Source: Burkholderia seminalis DSM 23518 (lineage in GTDB: Bacteria > Pseudomonadota > Gammaproteobacteria > Burkholderiales > Burkholderiaceae). From it: a stretch of DNA of 64,000 bases. A program made the position numbers and the translations under genes. The stretch is from assembly GCF_902832885.1 (NCBI RefSeq), contig NZ_CADFDK010000013.1, positions 124,001-188,000 of the forward strand, written 5' to 3'. Within the stretch, counting starts at the first letter, position 1; every line of letters starts with the position of its first letter. The notes below the pieces were generated by a model, which was not told the DNA's origin, searched no databases, and was given only the letters and a program-made list of their open reading frames with translations. Of the stretch, positions 46,806-57,244 are shown piece after piece.

Positions 46806-47996
46806 TCAGCCTTCGAGGCCGCGCGCCAGATCGGCACGAACGTCGGCTGCGTGCTCGAGGCCGACCGCCAGGCGGATCAGCCCTTCGGTGATCCCGGCCG
46901 CCGCGCGCGCTTCCGGCGTGATGCGGCCGTGCGTCGTGGTGGCCGGATGCGTGATCGTCGTGCGCGTGTCGCCGAGGTTGCCGGTGATCGACACCAGCTT
47001 CGTACTGTCGATCACGCGCCAGGCGTTCTCGCGCTGCTGCTCGGGCGTGTCGCCCTTCAGCTCGAACGACACGATCGCGCCGCCCGCCTTCTGCTGGCGC
47101 TTCGCGAGCGCATGCTGCGGGTGCGATTCGAGGCCCGGATAGAACACGCGCGCCACGGCCGGATGCGAATCGAGCCAGCGCGCGATTTCCAGCGCATTCG
47201 CCGATTGCTTCTCGACGCGCAGCGACAGCGTCTCCATTCCCTTCAGCAGCACCCATGCGTTGAAGGCCGACAACGTCGGGCCCGCGCTGCGCACGAACGG
47301 GAACACCTTGCCCATGATGAATTCCTTCGAGCCGACCAGCGCGCCGCCGAGCACGCGGCCCTGCCCGTCGAGGAATTTCGTCGCCGAGTGCATCACGACA
47401 TCCGCGCCGAGCTTCAGCGGCTGCTGCAGCACCGGGCTGCAGAAACAGTTGTCAACGACGAACAGCGCGTTCGCGGCCTTCGCGATCTTGCCGATCGCCT
47501 CGATGTCGGCGAGTTCGGTCAGCGGGTTCGACGGCGTCTCGAGGAAGAACATCTTCGTTTCCGGCCGCACGGCTTCCTGCCATGCGTTGAGGTCGGTCGG
47601 GTCGACGAAGGTCGTCGTGATCCCGAACTTGCTGAAGATCTGCGAGAACATCCCGAGCGTCGAGCCGAACAGGCTGCGCGAGCTGACCAGATGGTCGCCC
47701 GCCTGCAGCGCGGACATCACGACCGACATGATCGCGGCCATCCCCGACGCCGTCGCGATGCACGCCTCGCCGCCCTCGAGCGCCGCGAGACGCTCCTGGA
47801 ACATGGTGACGGTCGGGTTCGTGAAGCGCGAATAGGTGAAGTAGTCTTCCGAGTTCGCGAAGCGCTCGGCCGCATCGGCCGCGCTCGAGAAGCAGAAGCT
47901 CGACGTGAGGAACAGCGCTTCCGAGTGCTCGTTGAAGTCGCTGCGCAGCGTGCCTGCGCGCACGGCAAGCGTGTCGAAGTTGAGGGAGTCGTCCAT
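46806..47996 (-). CDS. metZ: O-succinylhomoserine sulfhydrylase
   Basis: 396 residues. PLP enzyme making homocysteine directly from O-succinylhomoserine and sulfide. SATKFLDGQGRVLGGAL contains the PLP Lys; YSRFTNPT and ATASGMAAI are Cys/Met-metabolism PLP-family signatures. Start ATG gives MDDSLNFDTLAVRAG, the usual N-terminus; the frame is open upstream. It follows purF, as in many beta- and gamma-proteobacteria, but a terminator and 248 bases separate them, so it may have its own promoter. No SAM riboswitch-like fold was recognised upstream. Confidence 0.95.
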   Translation of the reverse strand: MDDSLNFDTLAVRAGTLRSDFNEHSEALFLTSSFCFSSAADAAERFANSEDYFTYSRFTNPTVTMFQERLAALEGGEACIATASGMAAIMSVVMSALQAGDHLVSSRSLFGSTLGMFSQIFSKFGITTTFVDPTDLNAWQEAVRPETKMFFLETPSNPLTELADIEAIGKIAKAANALFVVDNCFCSPVLQQPLKLGADVVMHSATKFLDGQGRVLGGALVGSKEFIMGKVFPFVRSAGPTLSAFNAWVLLKGMETLSLRVEKQSANALEIARWLDSHPAVARVFYPGLESHPQHALAKRQQKAGGAIVSFELKGDTPEQQRENAWRVIDSTKLVSITGNLGDTRTTITHPATTTHGRITPEARAAAGITEGLIRLAVGLEHAADVRADLARGLEG

Positions 47997-48053
47997 GTTC
48001 CGTTTTCCGTATCCGATGGCCGCGCGCGTCGCGCAGGCCAGATCAAAACCAGG

Positions 48054-48097
48054 CCAAAAAAACAAAAAGCCCGCTATGCGTCGGCATCAGCGGGCTT
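48054..48097 (-). terminator. Intrinsic terminator after purF
   Basis: On the complement AAGCCCGCT...AGCGGGCTT is followed by TTTGTTTTTTT. It lies 148 bases after the purF stop and upstream of metZ. Confidence 0.9.
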
Positions 48098-48244
48098 CGG
48101 TGCGGTACGACAGCGATCGACTCGGGCCGGCTGCCGCCGGCCTTCGCTTTAGCTGTTTTGGGAAGGTGCCCCGCGTCCGCAAGCTGATATCAAATCGACG
48201 CAAGGCCACATCCTATCACGCCTCGATACAAGCGTGCGCCAGTG

Positions 48245-49777
48245 TCACTCGACCGACAGCTGCAGGTTCATCTGCGAACGTTCGGTGTCGCCGGCCGTAT
48301 CGCGATCGGCCTGCGACGCCGGCGCGAGACGCGCGCGCTCGATCGCATCCAGATACTCGGGCGTCACGTCGCCGGTGATGTAGTTGCCGTCGAAGCACGA
48401 TGCCTCGAAGCGCTCGAGCTTCGGGTTGATGTCGCGCACCGCGCGGCGCAGGTCGTCGACGTCCTGGTAGATCAGGTGGTCGGCGCCGATCATCTTCGCG
48501 ACTTCCTCGTCGGTGCGGCCATGCGCGACGAGCTCGCCGCGCGTCGGCATGTCGATGCCGTACACGTTCGGGAACTTCACGGGCGGCGCGGCCGACGCGA
48601 AGATCACCGACTTCGCGCCCGCATCGCGCGCCATCTGCACGATTTCATGCGAGGTCGTGCCGCGCACGATCGAATCGTCGACGATCAGCACGTTCTTGTC
48701 CTTGAACTCGATGCTCATCGCGTTGAGCTTCTGGCGCACCGACTTCTTGCGCACGGCCTGCCCCGGCATGATGAACGTGCGGCCGACGTAGCGGTTCTTG
48801 AAGAAGCCTTCGCGATACTCGACGCCGAGCTTCGCGGCGACCTGCATCGCGGCCGGGCGCGACGAATCGGGAATCGGCATCACGACGTCGATCGGCACGT
48901 TCGGCAGCTCGCGCTTGATCTTCTCGGCGAGATAGTCGCCCATGCGCAGGCGCACGTTGTAGACGGGCACGCCGTCGAGGCACGAATCCGGACGCGCGAG
49001 GTACACGTATTCGAACATGCACGGATTCAGCGTCGGGTTCTCCGCGCACTGCTGGCTGTGGAAATTACCGGCCTTGTCGATGAAGATCGCTTCGCCCGGC
49101 TCCAGGTCGCGCACGAATTCGAAACCGATGCCTTCTACCGCCACCGATTCCGACGCGACCATCCATTCGGTACCGTGCTCGGTCTCGAGCTTGCCGATGC
49201 AGAGCGGACGAATGCCGAACGGATCGCGGAACGCGAGCAGGCCGTAGCCGGCGATCAGCGACACGATCGCGTACGACCCCTCCAGGCGGCGATGCACGCC
49301 CGAGACCGCCTTGAACACCGACGCCGGATCGAGTTCGAGGCCGGTGGTCGACAGTTGCAGCTCGTGCGCGAACACGTTGAGCAGCACTTCGCTGTCGGAA
49401 TTGGTGTTGATGTGCCGGCGGTCGATCCGGAACATCTCGTCCTTCAGCTGCTGCCAGTTCGTCAGGTTGCCGTTGTGCGCGAGGATGATCCCGAACGGCG
49501 CGTTCACGTAGAACGGCTGCGCCTCGGCCTCGCTCGACGCCGAACCGGCCGTCGGGTAGCGCACCTGGCCGATGCCGTAGGTGCCGGGCAGGCTGCGCAT
49601 GTTGCGCGTGCGGAACACGTCGCGCACCATGCCGTTCGCCTTGTACATGTGGAAATTGCTGCCGTCCGCCGTCGCGATGCCCGCCGCGTCCTGACCGCGA
49701 TGCTGCAGCAGCAGCAGGCTGTCATAGATCAGCTGATTGACCGGGGATTGGGAGATAACGCCTACGATGCCGCACAT
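48245..49777 (-). CDS. purF: Amidophosphoribosyltransferase
   Basis: 510 residues. First committed step of purine synthesis. MCGIVGV exposes the catalytic Cys after removal of Met; glutaminase residues follow in AHNGNLTNW. The PRPP-binding motif VLIVDDSIVRGTTS is intact. Length matches the E. coli-type enzyme (505) without the iron-sulfur Cys set of the Bacillus type. Located 51 bases after cvpA, the conserved cvpA-purF pair. Confidence 0.98.
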   Translation of the reverse strand: MCGIVGVISQSPVNQLIYDSLLLLQHRGQDAAGIATADGSNFHMYKANGMVRDVFRTRNMRSLPGTYGIGQVRYPTAGSASSEAEAQPFYVNAPFGIILAHNGNLTNWQQLKDEMFRIDRRHINTNSDSEVLLNVFAHELQLSTTGLELDPASVFKAVSGVHRRLEGSYAIVSLIAGYGLLAFRDPFGIRPLCIGKLETEHGTEWMVASESVAVEGIGFEFVRDLEPGEAIFIDKAGNFHSQQCAENPTLNPCMFEYVYLARPDSCLDGVPVYNVRLRMGDYLAEKIKRELPNVPIDVVMPIPDSSRPAAMQVAAKLGVEYREGFFKNRYVGRTFIMPGQAVRKKSVRQKLNAMSIEFKDKNVLIVDDSIVRGTTSHEIVQMARDAGAKSVIFASAAPPVKFPNVYGIDMPTRGELVAHGRTDEEVAKMIGADHLIYQDVDDLRRAVRDINPKLERFEASCFDGNYITGDVTPEYLDAIERARLAPASQADRDTAGDTERSQMNLQLSVE

Positions 49778-49828
49778 GGCATGTCCTTCAGAATGACAAA
49801 AACGGTTCCGTCCTGCCCAGCCGCGTCG

Positions 49829-50323
49829 TCACACGCGTACGTACTGGGCCATGCCGTCGGGCAGGAGCTGCTTCAGCTCGTGCACGCCCTGTTCGGCGAA
49901 AGGACGCAATAGCGCATTGCGCCAGAAATCCTGTTTGGGCAGTTCGGTCAGCCCGGCCGCCGCGACCAGCAGCACCACCAGCACACAGCCGCGGACGAGC
50001 CCGAACATCATGCCCAGCGAGCGGTCGACGCCGCCCAGGCCACTGGCCTGCGCGATCCGCGACAGCAGCGCGTTGGCGACACCGGCGACCAGCACGACGC
50101 CGATCACGAGCAGCGCGAAGGCGATCACCCACTGCGTCAGCGCGCCGCCCGGCCAATTCGCCGGAATGTACGGCACGACCAGCCCGACGTAGCGGCCCGC
50201 GATCACGACCGCCGCAATCCAGCCGATCAGCCCGAATATCTCCGATACGAAGCCGCGCCACGCCCCGCGCAGCGCCGACAACACAATCACCGCCAATACA
50301 GCGTAGTCGAAAGCCGTCAGCAT
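49829..50323 (-). CDS. cvpA: CvpA family membrane protein
   Basis: 164 residues with four transmembrane helices. FDYAVLAVIVLSALRGAWRGFVSEIFGLIGW is the conserved N-terminus (here positions 5-35). CvpA was named for colicin V production; in other bacteria it affects envelope stress resistance. It is four bases downstream of dedD and next to purF, its standard neighbour. Confidence 0.93.
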   Translation of the reverse strand: MLTAFDYAVLAVIVLSALRGAWRGFVSEIFGLIGWIAAVVIAGRYVGLVVPYIPANWPGGALTQWVIAFALLVIGVVLVAGVANALLSRIAQASGLGGVDRSLGMMFGLVRGCVLVVLLVAAAGLTELPKQDFWRNALLRPFAEQGVHELKQLLPDGMAQYVRV

Positions 50324-50327
50324 CGTG

Positions 50328-51149
50328 TTACTGCGTCAACCCGGCTTCGCGCACCTTCGCGATCGCGGCGGAGGCCGCCGAGCGATCCGCGAACGGGCCC
50401 GCACGCAACAGTGTAGCCGTGCTGCCGTCCGCCTGCTTGCGATGCTCGACATATGCGGGCACGCCCGCCGATTTCAATTTGGTTGCCCACGAACGGGCCG
50501 TCGCGTCGTCCTTGAACGAACCGAGCTGCACCGCGAAGCGCGCACCGGCCGGCGATGCCGGCGACGACGCGTCGCCGCTGTCCGGGCTCGCGGCGTCGGC
50601 ATTCGCGACGGGCGCGGGCTTCGGCGCGGCCGGTTTCGCCGCGGGGGCGGCCGGCTTCGGCGGCGTCACGCTCGCCGTGGTCGTCGTATCGGGTTTCGCG
50701 GCCGGCTTGGGCGCGGGCGCCGGTACGGGTGCCGGCGCGGCCGCAACGGCCGTGTCGGATGCCGGCGGTTCGTCATGCGCGACGCCTGCCTGCACGTCGG
50801 CCGCATCGTCGTCACGCGGCGCGACCGCCTGGTGCGCGGGCCGGTTCGGGATGTCGATCGCGATGTCGTCCGTGACGGGCTTCGGGTGTGAATCGAGCAC
50901 CATCGGCAGCACGATCACGGCCGCCACGACGAGCGCGATCGCGCCGACGAGGCGACGGCGCGCGCGTTGCTTTTCTGGAAGGGTCGGATCGAGGAGCAGT
51001 GCGTCCGATTCCGGACGCTCGGTGCGGCGCGAGCGGCGCTCGACGCGCTCGGTGGTGCGCTCCGTGCGCACGTTCCGGGAGGTCCCGGTGCGACCGCCGC
51101 GCCGCGAGGGCGCGTCGTCGTCTTTTTTGCCGAACGAGAAAATTCCCAT
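50328..51149 (-). CDS. dedD: SPOR-domain protein DedD
   Basis: 273 residues. A short basic cytoplasmic segment, one transmembrane helix (LVGAIALVVAAVIVLPMVL), a long Ala/Pro/Lys-rich periplasmic linker and a C-terminal SPOR domain (FAVQLGSFKDDATARSWATKL to the end) that binds denuded septal peptidoglycan. Takes part in cell constriction. Sits between folC and cvpA as in many proteobacteria. Confidence 0.92.
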   Translation of the reverse strand: MGIFSFGKKDDDAPSRRGGRTGTSRNVRTERTTERVERRSRRTERPESDALLLDPTLPEKQRARRRLVGAIALVVAAVIVLPMVLDSHPKPVTDDIAIDIPNRPAHQAVAPRDDDAADVQAGVAHDEPPASDTAVAAAPAPVPAPAPKPAAKPDTTTTASVTPPKPAAPAAKPAAPKPAPVANADAASPDSGDASSPASPAGARFAVQLGSFKDDATARSWATKLKSAGVPAYVEHRKQADGSTATLLRAGPFADRSAASAAIAKVREAGLTQ

Positions 51150-51178
51150 GAATGGCTGAGTCCGAAACTGCCCGTCAG

Positions 51179-52489
51179 TCAGTGTTGCTGCGATTTACGG
51201 TAGGCCAGCACGCCGGCAACCGTATGGAAACTGCCGAAAACCACGATTCTATCATTCTCGGATGCTCTTTTTAGTGCATCGCGAAACGCTTCTGCCGGCG
51301 ACGCGTAACGCGTCACGCTCGAATCGGGCCCCTCCTCCACGCCGGCCTTGCGCAGCGCGGCTTCGAGCTGCTCCGCCGAGGCCGCGCGCGGCAGCGGCAG
51401 GTCGGTCACGCACCAGTGGTCGATCTCGCCCTTCAGGTGCTGCAGCACGCCGTCGATGTCCTTGTCGTGCATCGCGCCGAACACCGCATACGTGTACGGG
51501 AAGAAGCCCATGTTGCCGAGGTTCTGCTCGAGCACGGCCGCTGCGTGCGGGTTGTGCGCGACGTCGAGCACGATCGCCGGCTTGCCGGGCAGCACCTGGA
51601 AGCGCCCCGGCAGCTCGACGTTCGCGAGCCCGAGCCGGATGTCCTGCGCGGACACCGGCAGCACCGGGCGCAGCGCCTCCAGCGCGGCGAGCGCGGCCGA
51701 CGCATTGATCAGCTGATTCGCGCCGCGCAGCGCCGGATACGCGAGCGCCGGATAGCGCTTCTCGCGGCCGAGGTAGCTCCATTGCTGGCGCTCCGCGCCC
51801 GCCTGCGCCTCGTAGCGGAAATCGCGGCCGACCAGCCACAGATCGGCGCCGATCGCCTCGGCGTGGGCGATCAGCGTTTGCGGCGCGGCCGGATCGCCGC
51901 AGATCGCCGGCTTGCCCGCGCGGAAGATCCCGGCCTTCTCGAACGCGATCTTCTCGCGCGTGTCGCCGAGGTATTCGGTGTGGTCGATGTCGATGCTCGT
52001 GACGATCGCGCAATCGGTATCGATGATGTTGACCGCATCGAGCCGGCCGCCGAGGCCGACCTCGAGGATCACCGCATCGAGCCCGCGCGACGCGAACAGG
52101 TGCAGGATCGCGAGCGTCGTGAATTCGAAATACGTGAGCGACACGGGCGCGGGCAGCGACGTGCGCGCGGCCTCGACGGCCTCGAAATGCGGCAGCAGTT
52201 CGTCGTCGGTGACGTTCTGCCCGTTCACGCGGGCGCGCTCGTTGAATTCGAGCAGGTGCGGCGACGTATGGCAGCCGACCTTGTAGCCCGCGCGCACGAG
52301 GATCGTCTCGAGGAACGCGCAGGTCGAGCCCTTGCCGTTCGTGCCGCCGACGGTGATGACGGGGCACGCGAATTCGAGCTGCAGCGCCGCCTTGACCTGC
52401 CCGATACGGGTCAGGCCCATGTCGATGCCGACCGGGTGCGCGCGTTCGAGGTGCGAAAGCCACGCGTCGAGAGTGGGAAAAGTGCTCAT
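51179..52489 (-). CDS. folC: Bifunctional folylpolyglutamate/dihydrofolate synthase
   Basis: 436 residues. Adds glutamate to folates and makes dihydrofolate from dihydropteroate. Mur-ligase-type P-loop GTNGKGSTCAFLE (about 48-60), DIDHTEYLG and AHNPHAAAVL are visible. Length typical (E. coli 422). 29 bases upstream of dedD. Confidence 0.97.
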   Translation of the reverse strand: MSTFPTLDAWLSHLERAHPVGIDMGLTRIGQVKAALQLEFACPVITVGGTNGKGSTCAFLETILVRAGYKVGCHTSPHLLEFNERARVNGQNVTDDELLPHFEAVEAARTSLPAPVSLTYFEFTTLAILHLFASRGLDAVILEVGLGGRLDAVNIIDTDCAIVTSIDIDHTEYLGDTREKIAFEKAGIFRAGKPAICGDPAAPQTLIAHAEAIGADLWLVGRDFRYEAQAGAERQQWSYLGREKRYPALAYPALRGANQLINASAALAALEALRPVLPVSAQDIRLGLANVELPGRFQVLPGKPAIVLDVAHNPHAAAVLEQNLGNMGFFPYTYAVFGAMHDKDIDGVLQHLKGEIDHWCVTDLPLPRAASAEQLEAALRKAGVEEGPDSSVTRYASPAEAFRDALKRASENDRIVVFGSFHTVAGVLAYRKSQQH

Positions 52490-52522
52490 CGGATCAAATC
52501 TGGATCGGTACCGCCACTACGC

Positions 52523-52567
52523 CAAAAAACGAAGCGCGCCGCCTGACGCTGAAGCCAGGCGACGCGC
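52523..52567 (-). terminator. Intrinsic terminator after accD
   Basis: On the complement GCGCGTCGCCTG...CAGGCGGCGCGC (one mismatch) is followed by TTCGTTTTTT, 23 bases after the accD stop and 34 before folC. Confidence 0.88.
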
Positions 52568-52589
52568 AGAGTTCACAACCTTGCGCCGG

Positions 52590-53462
52590 TCAAGCCAGCG
52601 CGTCGGCCGGCTGTCGCTGCAGCAGCGCGAGCAACTGCGCGATTTCGTCGCGCATCTTGCGACGGTCGACGATCATGTCGATCGCGCCCGTCTTCAGCAG
52701 GAATTCGGCGCGCTGGAAGCCTTCCGGCAGCTTCTCGCGAACCGTCTGCTCGATCACGCGCGGGCCGGCGAAGCCGATCAGCGCCTTCGGCTCGGCGATC
52801 ACGACATCGCCGAGGAACGCGAAGCTTGCCGACACGCCGCCCATCGTCGGGTCGGTCAGCACCGAGATGAACGGCAGCTTCGCTTCGGCCAGCTTGGTCA
52901 GCATCGCGGTGGTTTTCGCCATCTGCATCAGCGACAGCAGGCTTTCCTGCATCCGTGCGCCGCCCGACGCCGTGAAGCAGATGAACGGCACGTGCTGCTC
53001 CAGCGCGTTCTGCGCGCCGCGCGCGAAGCGCTCGCCGACGACCGAACCCATCGAGCCGCCCATGAACGAGAACTCGAAGCAGGCCGCGACGACCGGCAGC
53101 GTGTGGATCGCCCCGCCCATCACGACCATCGCGTCGGTCTCGCCCGTCTCGTCCATCGCTTCCTTCAGACGATCGGGGTACTTGCGGCTGTCCTTGAACT
53201 TCAGCGTGTCGACCGGCACGATTTCCTGACCGATTTCATAACGGCCTTCCGGATCGAGCAGCCCGTCGAGGCGTTCACGCGCGCCGATGCGCATGTGGTG
53301 ATCGCACTTCGGGCACACGTGCAGGTTCGCATCCACGTCGTTGCGGTACAGCACGGCCTCGCAGGACGGGCACTTGACCCACAGGCCTTCCGGAATGCCC
53401 TTGCGGCTTTTCGGATCGGTCTGCTTGATCTTCGGCGGCAACAGTTTGTCGAGCCAGCTCAT
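52590..53462 (-). CDS. accD: Acetyl-CoA carboxylase carboxyltransferase subunit beta
   Basis: 290 residues. The N-terminal zinc ribbon is CPSC...CPKC (about 32-54). The crotonase-like core follows ([12 protein letters not shown], then [16 protein letters not shown]). With AccA it transfers CO2 from carboxybiotin to acetyl-CoA for fatty acid synthesis. Downstream of trpA by 62 bases, a common proteobacterial order. Confidence 0.98.
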   Translation of the reverse strand: MSWLDKLLPPKIKQTDPKSRKGIPEGLWVKCPSCEAVLYRNDVDANLHVCPKCDHHMRIGARERLDGLLDPEGRYEIGQEIVPVDTLKFKDSRKYPDRLKEAMDETGETDAMVVMGGAIHTLPVVAACFEFSFMGGSMGSVVGERFARGAQNALEQHVPFICFTASGGARMQESLLSLMQMAKTTAMLTKLAEAKLPFISVLTDPTMGGVSASFAFLGDVVIAEPKALIGFAGPRVIEQTVREKLPEGFQRAEFLLKTGAIDMIVDRRKMRDEIAQLLALLQRQPADALA

Positions 53463-53524
53463 CGTATGGTTTCCTGTTCCGTGGCGGGCCGGGCCGACTG
53501 GCCCGCCCGCTTCCTGTGTTGTGT

Positions 53525-54340
53525 TTATCGCGCCGCCTTGCCCGCGCCGTCCAGGGCGGCACGCAGCTCGGCGATGAAGGTCTTCAGCGCGGCGGCGGCG
53601 GCGTCCGGCGCAGCGCTCTCGAGCAGCTGCACGAGGCGGCTGCCGATCACGACGGCGTCCGACACTTCGGCCACCGCACGCGCCGTTTCGGCGTCGCGGA
53701 TCCCGAAGCCGACGCCCACCGGAACCGGCACGCGCGACTTGATGGCCGGGATTTTACCCGCAATGCTCGAAACATCCAGATTTCCCGCGCCGGTCACGCC
53801 CTTGAGCGACACGTAATACACGTAGCCGCTCGCGATCTTGCCGACGTCGGCGATACGTTCGTCGGTCGACGTGGGCGCCAGCAGGAAGATCGGATCGATC
53901 TGCGCGGCACGCATCTTTTCGGCGAATACGCCCGCCTCTTCCGGCGGATAGTCGACCACCAGCACGCCGTCGACACCGGCCGCATGCGCGTCGGCCGCGA
54001 ACGCGTCGACGCCCATCCGTTCGATCGGGTTCGCATAGCCCATCAGCACGACGGGGGTTTTGGGGTCGGTCTCTCGAAAACGCTTCACGTCGGCGAGCAC
54101 GCTCTTCAACGTGACGCCGCGCGCGAGCGCGCGCTCCGACGAGCGCTGGATCACGGGGCCGTCGGCCATCGGGTCCGAGAACGGCACGCCGAGCTCGATC
54201 ACGTCCGCGCCGCCAGCGGCGAGCGCGTGCATGAATTCGACGGTTTTCGCGGGATCGGGGTCGCCGGCCGTGATGAACGGGATCAGGCCCTTACGGCCTT
54301 GTTCGGCGAGCGCGGCGAAGGTCTGCTGAATACGGGACAT
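53525..54340 (-). CDS. trpA: Tryptophan synthase alpha chain
   Basis: 271 residues. Cleaves indole-3-glycerol phosphate; indole channels to TrpB. Catalytic Glu and Asp lie in [26 protein letters not shown] near the C-terminus is the phosphate-binding loop. Start ATG gives [11 protein letters not shown]. Separated from trpB by the methyltransferase gene. Confidence 0.98.
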   Translation of the reverse strand: MSRIQQTFAALAEQGRKGLIPFITAGDPDPAKTVEFMHALAAGGADVIELGVPFSDPMADGPVIQRSSERALARGVTLKSVLADVKRFRETDPKTPVVLMGYANPIERMGVDAFAADAHAAGVDGVLVVDYPPEEAGVFAEKMRAAQIDPIFLLAPTSTDERIADVGKIASGYVYYVSLKGVTGAGNLDVSSIAGKIPAIKSRVPVPVGVGFGIRDAETARAVAEVSDAVVIGSRLVQLLESAAPDAAAAALKTFIAELRAALDGAGKAAR

Positions 54341-54436
54341 GGCAATTTTCCTGTGTCGATCCGGAGTGGGCGCGTCAGCGCTTGCTCCGGCCCCATACAA
54401 AGTATGGCGTTGCGTTCGGCGATGCGGCGGCGCGAT

Positions 54437-55288
54437 TCACGCGCACGCCGGCGCGGCGAGCGCGCTGACGCGCTCGTGCGCGATCGCGCAATAGCTTTCG
54501 TTGATCTCGTAGCCGACGAAGTCGCGCCCCTGCCGTGCGCAGGCCACCGCGGTCGTGCCGCTGCCCATGAACGGATCGAGCACGCGGCCGCCCGGCGGGC
54601 AGCTTGCGAGCACCATCCGCTCGATGATTTCCAGCGGCTTCTGGGTCGGATGATCGACGCGCTCCGCGTGCTGCCGATGCAGGCGCGAGACCGACCAGAC
54701 GTCCTTCGGGTTGTAGCCCATCTCCAGCCACTTGCTGCCTTCGAACAGCTTGCGCGAGCGGGCCTTCTTCGTATCGGCGTCGTACGGGATGCGGACCGGA
54801 TCGAGATCGAAGTAATACGCTTTGGAAACCGCGAAAAAGCCGATGTTGTCGTGCACCGACGTGAAACGGCGCGTCGTGCCGCCCATGCTCGGCACGCGCC
54901 GGTCCCAGATGATCTCGTTGACCATCGTGAGCTTCGTCTTCAGGAAACTGAAGATTTCCGGCGCGTACTGCCACGTGCAGAAGATGTACATCGACCCGCT
55001 CGGCTTCAGCTTCGGAATCGCGAGCTCGAGCCACTCGCGCGTCCACGCGAGGAAATCGTCGCCCGAACGCTTGTCCGAATCGTTGCCGTAGTCCTTGCCG
55101 AGCCCGTACGGCGGATCGGCGACGATCAGGTCGATCGACGCGTCCGGCAGGTGCGCGGCCTCGGTCAGGAAATCGCGGTTATGCAGCTCGATACCGGACG
55201 GCAGCGCGCGCGGCGCGGCGGCGGCGGGTTGAACCGCCTCCGCCTCGCTCGCGGCGCCGCCGCCCGGCTCTTCGATCAGGTCACGCAT
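54437..55288 (-). CDS. Orphan DNA methyltransferase, beta-class (DPPY...FMGSG)
   Basis: 283 residues. Catalytic motif DPPY at 58-61 precedes HPTQKP (213-218) and the SAM-binding DPFMGSG (238-244), the order of beta-class amino-methyltransferases acting on adenine N6 or cytosine N4. The specificity region lies between. No restriction enzyme gene is beside it, so it is an orphan. It sits 9 bases after trpB and 96 before trpA, inside the trp operon, an arrangement conserved in Burkholderia. The B. cenocepacia gene at this locus has been reported, as I recall, to methylate adenine in GTWWAC; not verified here. Confidence 0.92.
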   Translation of the reverse strand: MRDLIEEPGGGAASEAEAVQPAAAAPRALPSGIELHNRDFLTEAAHLPDASIDLIVADPPYGLGKDYGNDSDKRSGDDFLAWTREWLELAIPKLKPSGSMYIFCTWQYAPEIFSFLKTKLTMVNEIIWDRRVPSMGGTTRRFTSVHDNIGFFAVSKAYYFDLDPVRIPYDADTKKARSRKLFEGSKWLEMGYNPKDVWSVSRLHRQHAERVDHPTQKPLEIIERMVLASCPPGGRVLDPFMGSGTTAVACARQGRDFVGYEINESYCAIAHERVSALAAPACA

Positions 55289-55297
55289 CGGTCGGGG

Positions 55298-56491
55298 TCA
55301 GAGGTCGATGCCCGATCGCTCGGCGACCGTGTGCATGTCCTTGTCGCCGCGGCCCGACAGGTTGACGAGCAGGATATTGTCCTTCGGCAACGTCGGCGCG
55401 AGCTTCACGCCATACGCGATCGCGTGGCTCGACTCGAGCGCGGGGATGATCCCCTCGATCCGGCAGCAGTCGTGGAACGCCTTCAGCGCTTCGTCGTCGG
55501 TGATCGGCACGTACTGCGCGCGGCCGCTGTCCTTCAGCCAGGCGTGCTCGGGACCGACGCCCGGATAGTCGAGGCCCGCCGATACCGAATGCGTCTCGAT
55601 GATCTGGCCGTTGTCGTCCTGCAGCAGGTACGTGCGGTTGCCGTGCAGCACGCCCGGGCTGCCGGCGATCAGCGACGCCGCGTGATGGCCCGTGTCGAGG
55701 CCGTCGCCAGCCGCCTCGACGCCGATCAGCTGCACCGATTGATCGTCGATGTACGGATAGAAGATCCCCATCGCGTTCGACCCGCCGCCGACGCAGGCGA
55801 TCACCGCGTCGGGCTGCCGGCCCGCGAGTTCGGGCATCTGCACCTTGCACTCGTCGCCGATCACGCGCTGGAAGTCGCGCACCATCATCGGGTACGGATG
55901 CGGGCCCGCGACCGTGCCGATGATGTAGAACGTGCTCTCGATATTCGTGACCCAGTCGCGCATCGCTTCGTTCAGCGCGTCCTTCAGCGTGCGCGAGCCC
56001 GACTCGACCGGCACGACCGTCGCGCCGAGCAGCTTCATCCGGTAGACGTTCGCGGCCTGGCGGCGCACGTCCTCGGCGCCCATGTAGACGATGCACTCCA
56101 TCCCGAAACGGGCGCAGATCGTCGCGGTTGCGACGCCGTGCTGGCCCGCACCGGTTTCGGCGATCACGCGCTTCTTGCCCATGCGCTTCGCGAGCAGCGC
56201 CTGGCCGATCACGTTGTTGATCTTGTGCGCGCCGGTGTGGTTCAGGTCTTCGCGCTTCAGGTAAAGCTGCGCGCCGCCGAGCATCTCGCTCCAGCGCTGC
56301 GCGTGGTAGATCGGCGACGGACGGCCGACGAAATACTTCAGTTCGCGCTCGTATTCGGCGACGAAGCCGGGATCGTTCCGGAATTTTTCATACGCGTCGC
56401 GCAGTTCGTCCAGCGCGTGAATCAGCGTCTCGGCGACGAACACGCCGCCATACGGGCCGAAGTGGCCGCGATCGTCAGGAAGGTTGTACAT
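55298..56491 (-). CDS. trpB: Tryptophan synthase beta chain
   Basis: 397 residues. PLP-dependent joining of indole and serine. [20 protein letters not shown] holds the PLP Lys; [13 protein letters not shown] binds the PLP phosphate. Start [19 protein letters not shown]. 54 bases after trpF. Confidence 0.98.
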   Translation of the reverse strand: MYNLPDDRGHFGPYGGVFVAETLIHALDELRDAYEKFRNDPGFVAEYERELKYFVGRPSPIYHAQRWSEMLGGAQLYLKREDLNHTGAHKINNVIGQALLAKRMGKKRVIAETGAGQHGVATATICARFGMECIVYMGAEDVRRQAANVYRMKLLGATVVPVESGSRTLKDALNEAMRDWVTNIESTFYIIGTVAGPHPYPMMVRDFQRVIGDECKVQMPELAGRQPDAVIACVGGGSNAMGIFYPYIDDQSVQLIGVEAAGDGLDTGHHAASLIAGSPGVLHGNRTYLLQDDNGQIIETHSVSAGLDYPGVGPEHAWLKDSGRAQYVPITDDEALKAFHDCCRIEGIIPALESSHAIAYGVKLAPTLPKDNILLVNLSGRGDKDMHTVAERSGIDL

Positions 56492-56545
56492 GATGTCTCT
56501 CTCGATCGGTCGGGGCGCCCCGCTTTCGGGGCCGCACCGCTTGCA

Positions 56546-57244
56546 TCACCGGGCGTCCGCTTCGCGCACCGCGCGTACGAACGCCGCCATTCGGGCGTGA
56601 TCCTTCACGCCCTTTGCGCCCGCCACTTCGATGCCACTCGAGACATCGACAGCAAACGGACGCAGCTGGCGGATCGCATCACCGACGTTTTGCGCGCTCA
56701 AGCCACCACTCAAAACGGCCCGATGCGCGAGCTCTGCGGGAATAAGAGACCAATCGAAGACCTTGCCGCTACCGCCGTAATCCGGCACCAGGGTGTCGAA
56801 CAGGAGGCCGCGCGCTTTCGAATAATGAAGAGCCGATTCTACCAAATCGGACGGCTGCGTCGAGGGGCCGACGCGCACCGCGCGCAACCACGGCAGCCGT
56901 GCCGCGCGGCCGAGCGCGTCGCACTGCTCCGGCGTCTCGTCGCCGTGGAACTGCAGCATCGCCAGCGGCACGTCGCGCACGACGGCCTCGATCTCGGCTT
57001 CGGTCGCGTTCACGAACAGCCCGACGACCGACACGAACGGCGGCGCGAGGCTCGCCAGCTCGGCCGCCTGTGCGAGGGTCACCGCGCGCGGGCTTTTCGG
57101 GTAGAACACGAGGCCGATCGCATCGGCGCCGAGCGCCGCCGCGTGCAGCACGTCCTCGGGGCGCGACAGCCCGCACAGCTTGATGCGCGTGCGCGGCGCC
57201 AGGCCGGCGGCGGAAGGCGGGGAAGACACGGCTTGATCCGTCAT
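56546..57244 (-). CDS. trpF: Phosphoribosylanthranilate isomerase
   Basis: 232 residues. TIM-barrel enzyme of tryptophan synthesis. [12 protein letters not shown] carries the catalytic Cys; [10 protein letters not shown] and [16 protein letters not shown] bind the phosphate. Its ATG overlaps the truA stop (ATGA). The ~20-residue N-terminal extension before the first strand is longer than in many homologues. Confidence 0.97.
   Translation of the reverse strand: MTDQAVSSPPSAAGLAPRTRIKLCGLSRPEDVLHAAALGADAIGLVFYPKSPRAVTLAQAAELASLAPPFVSVVGLFVNATEAEIEAVVRDVPLAMLQFHGDETPEQCDALGRAARLPWLRAVRVGPSTQPSDLVESALHYSKARGLLFDTLVPDYGGSGKVFDWSLIPAELAHRAVLSGGLSAQNVGDAIRQLRPFAVDVSSGIEVAGAKGVKDHARMAAFVRAVREADAR

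Noticed and set aside
47997-48244. Possible SAM-responsive riboswitch ahead of metZ
   Set aside because: Only a purF terminator hairpin is visible; no conserved SAM-aptamer core was recognised.
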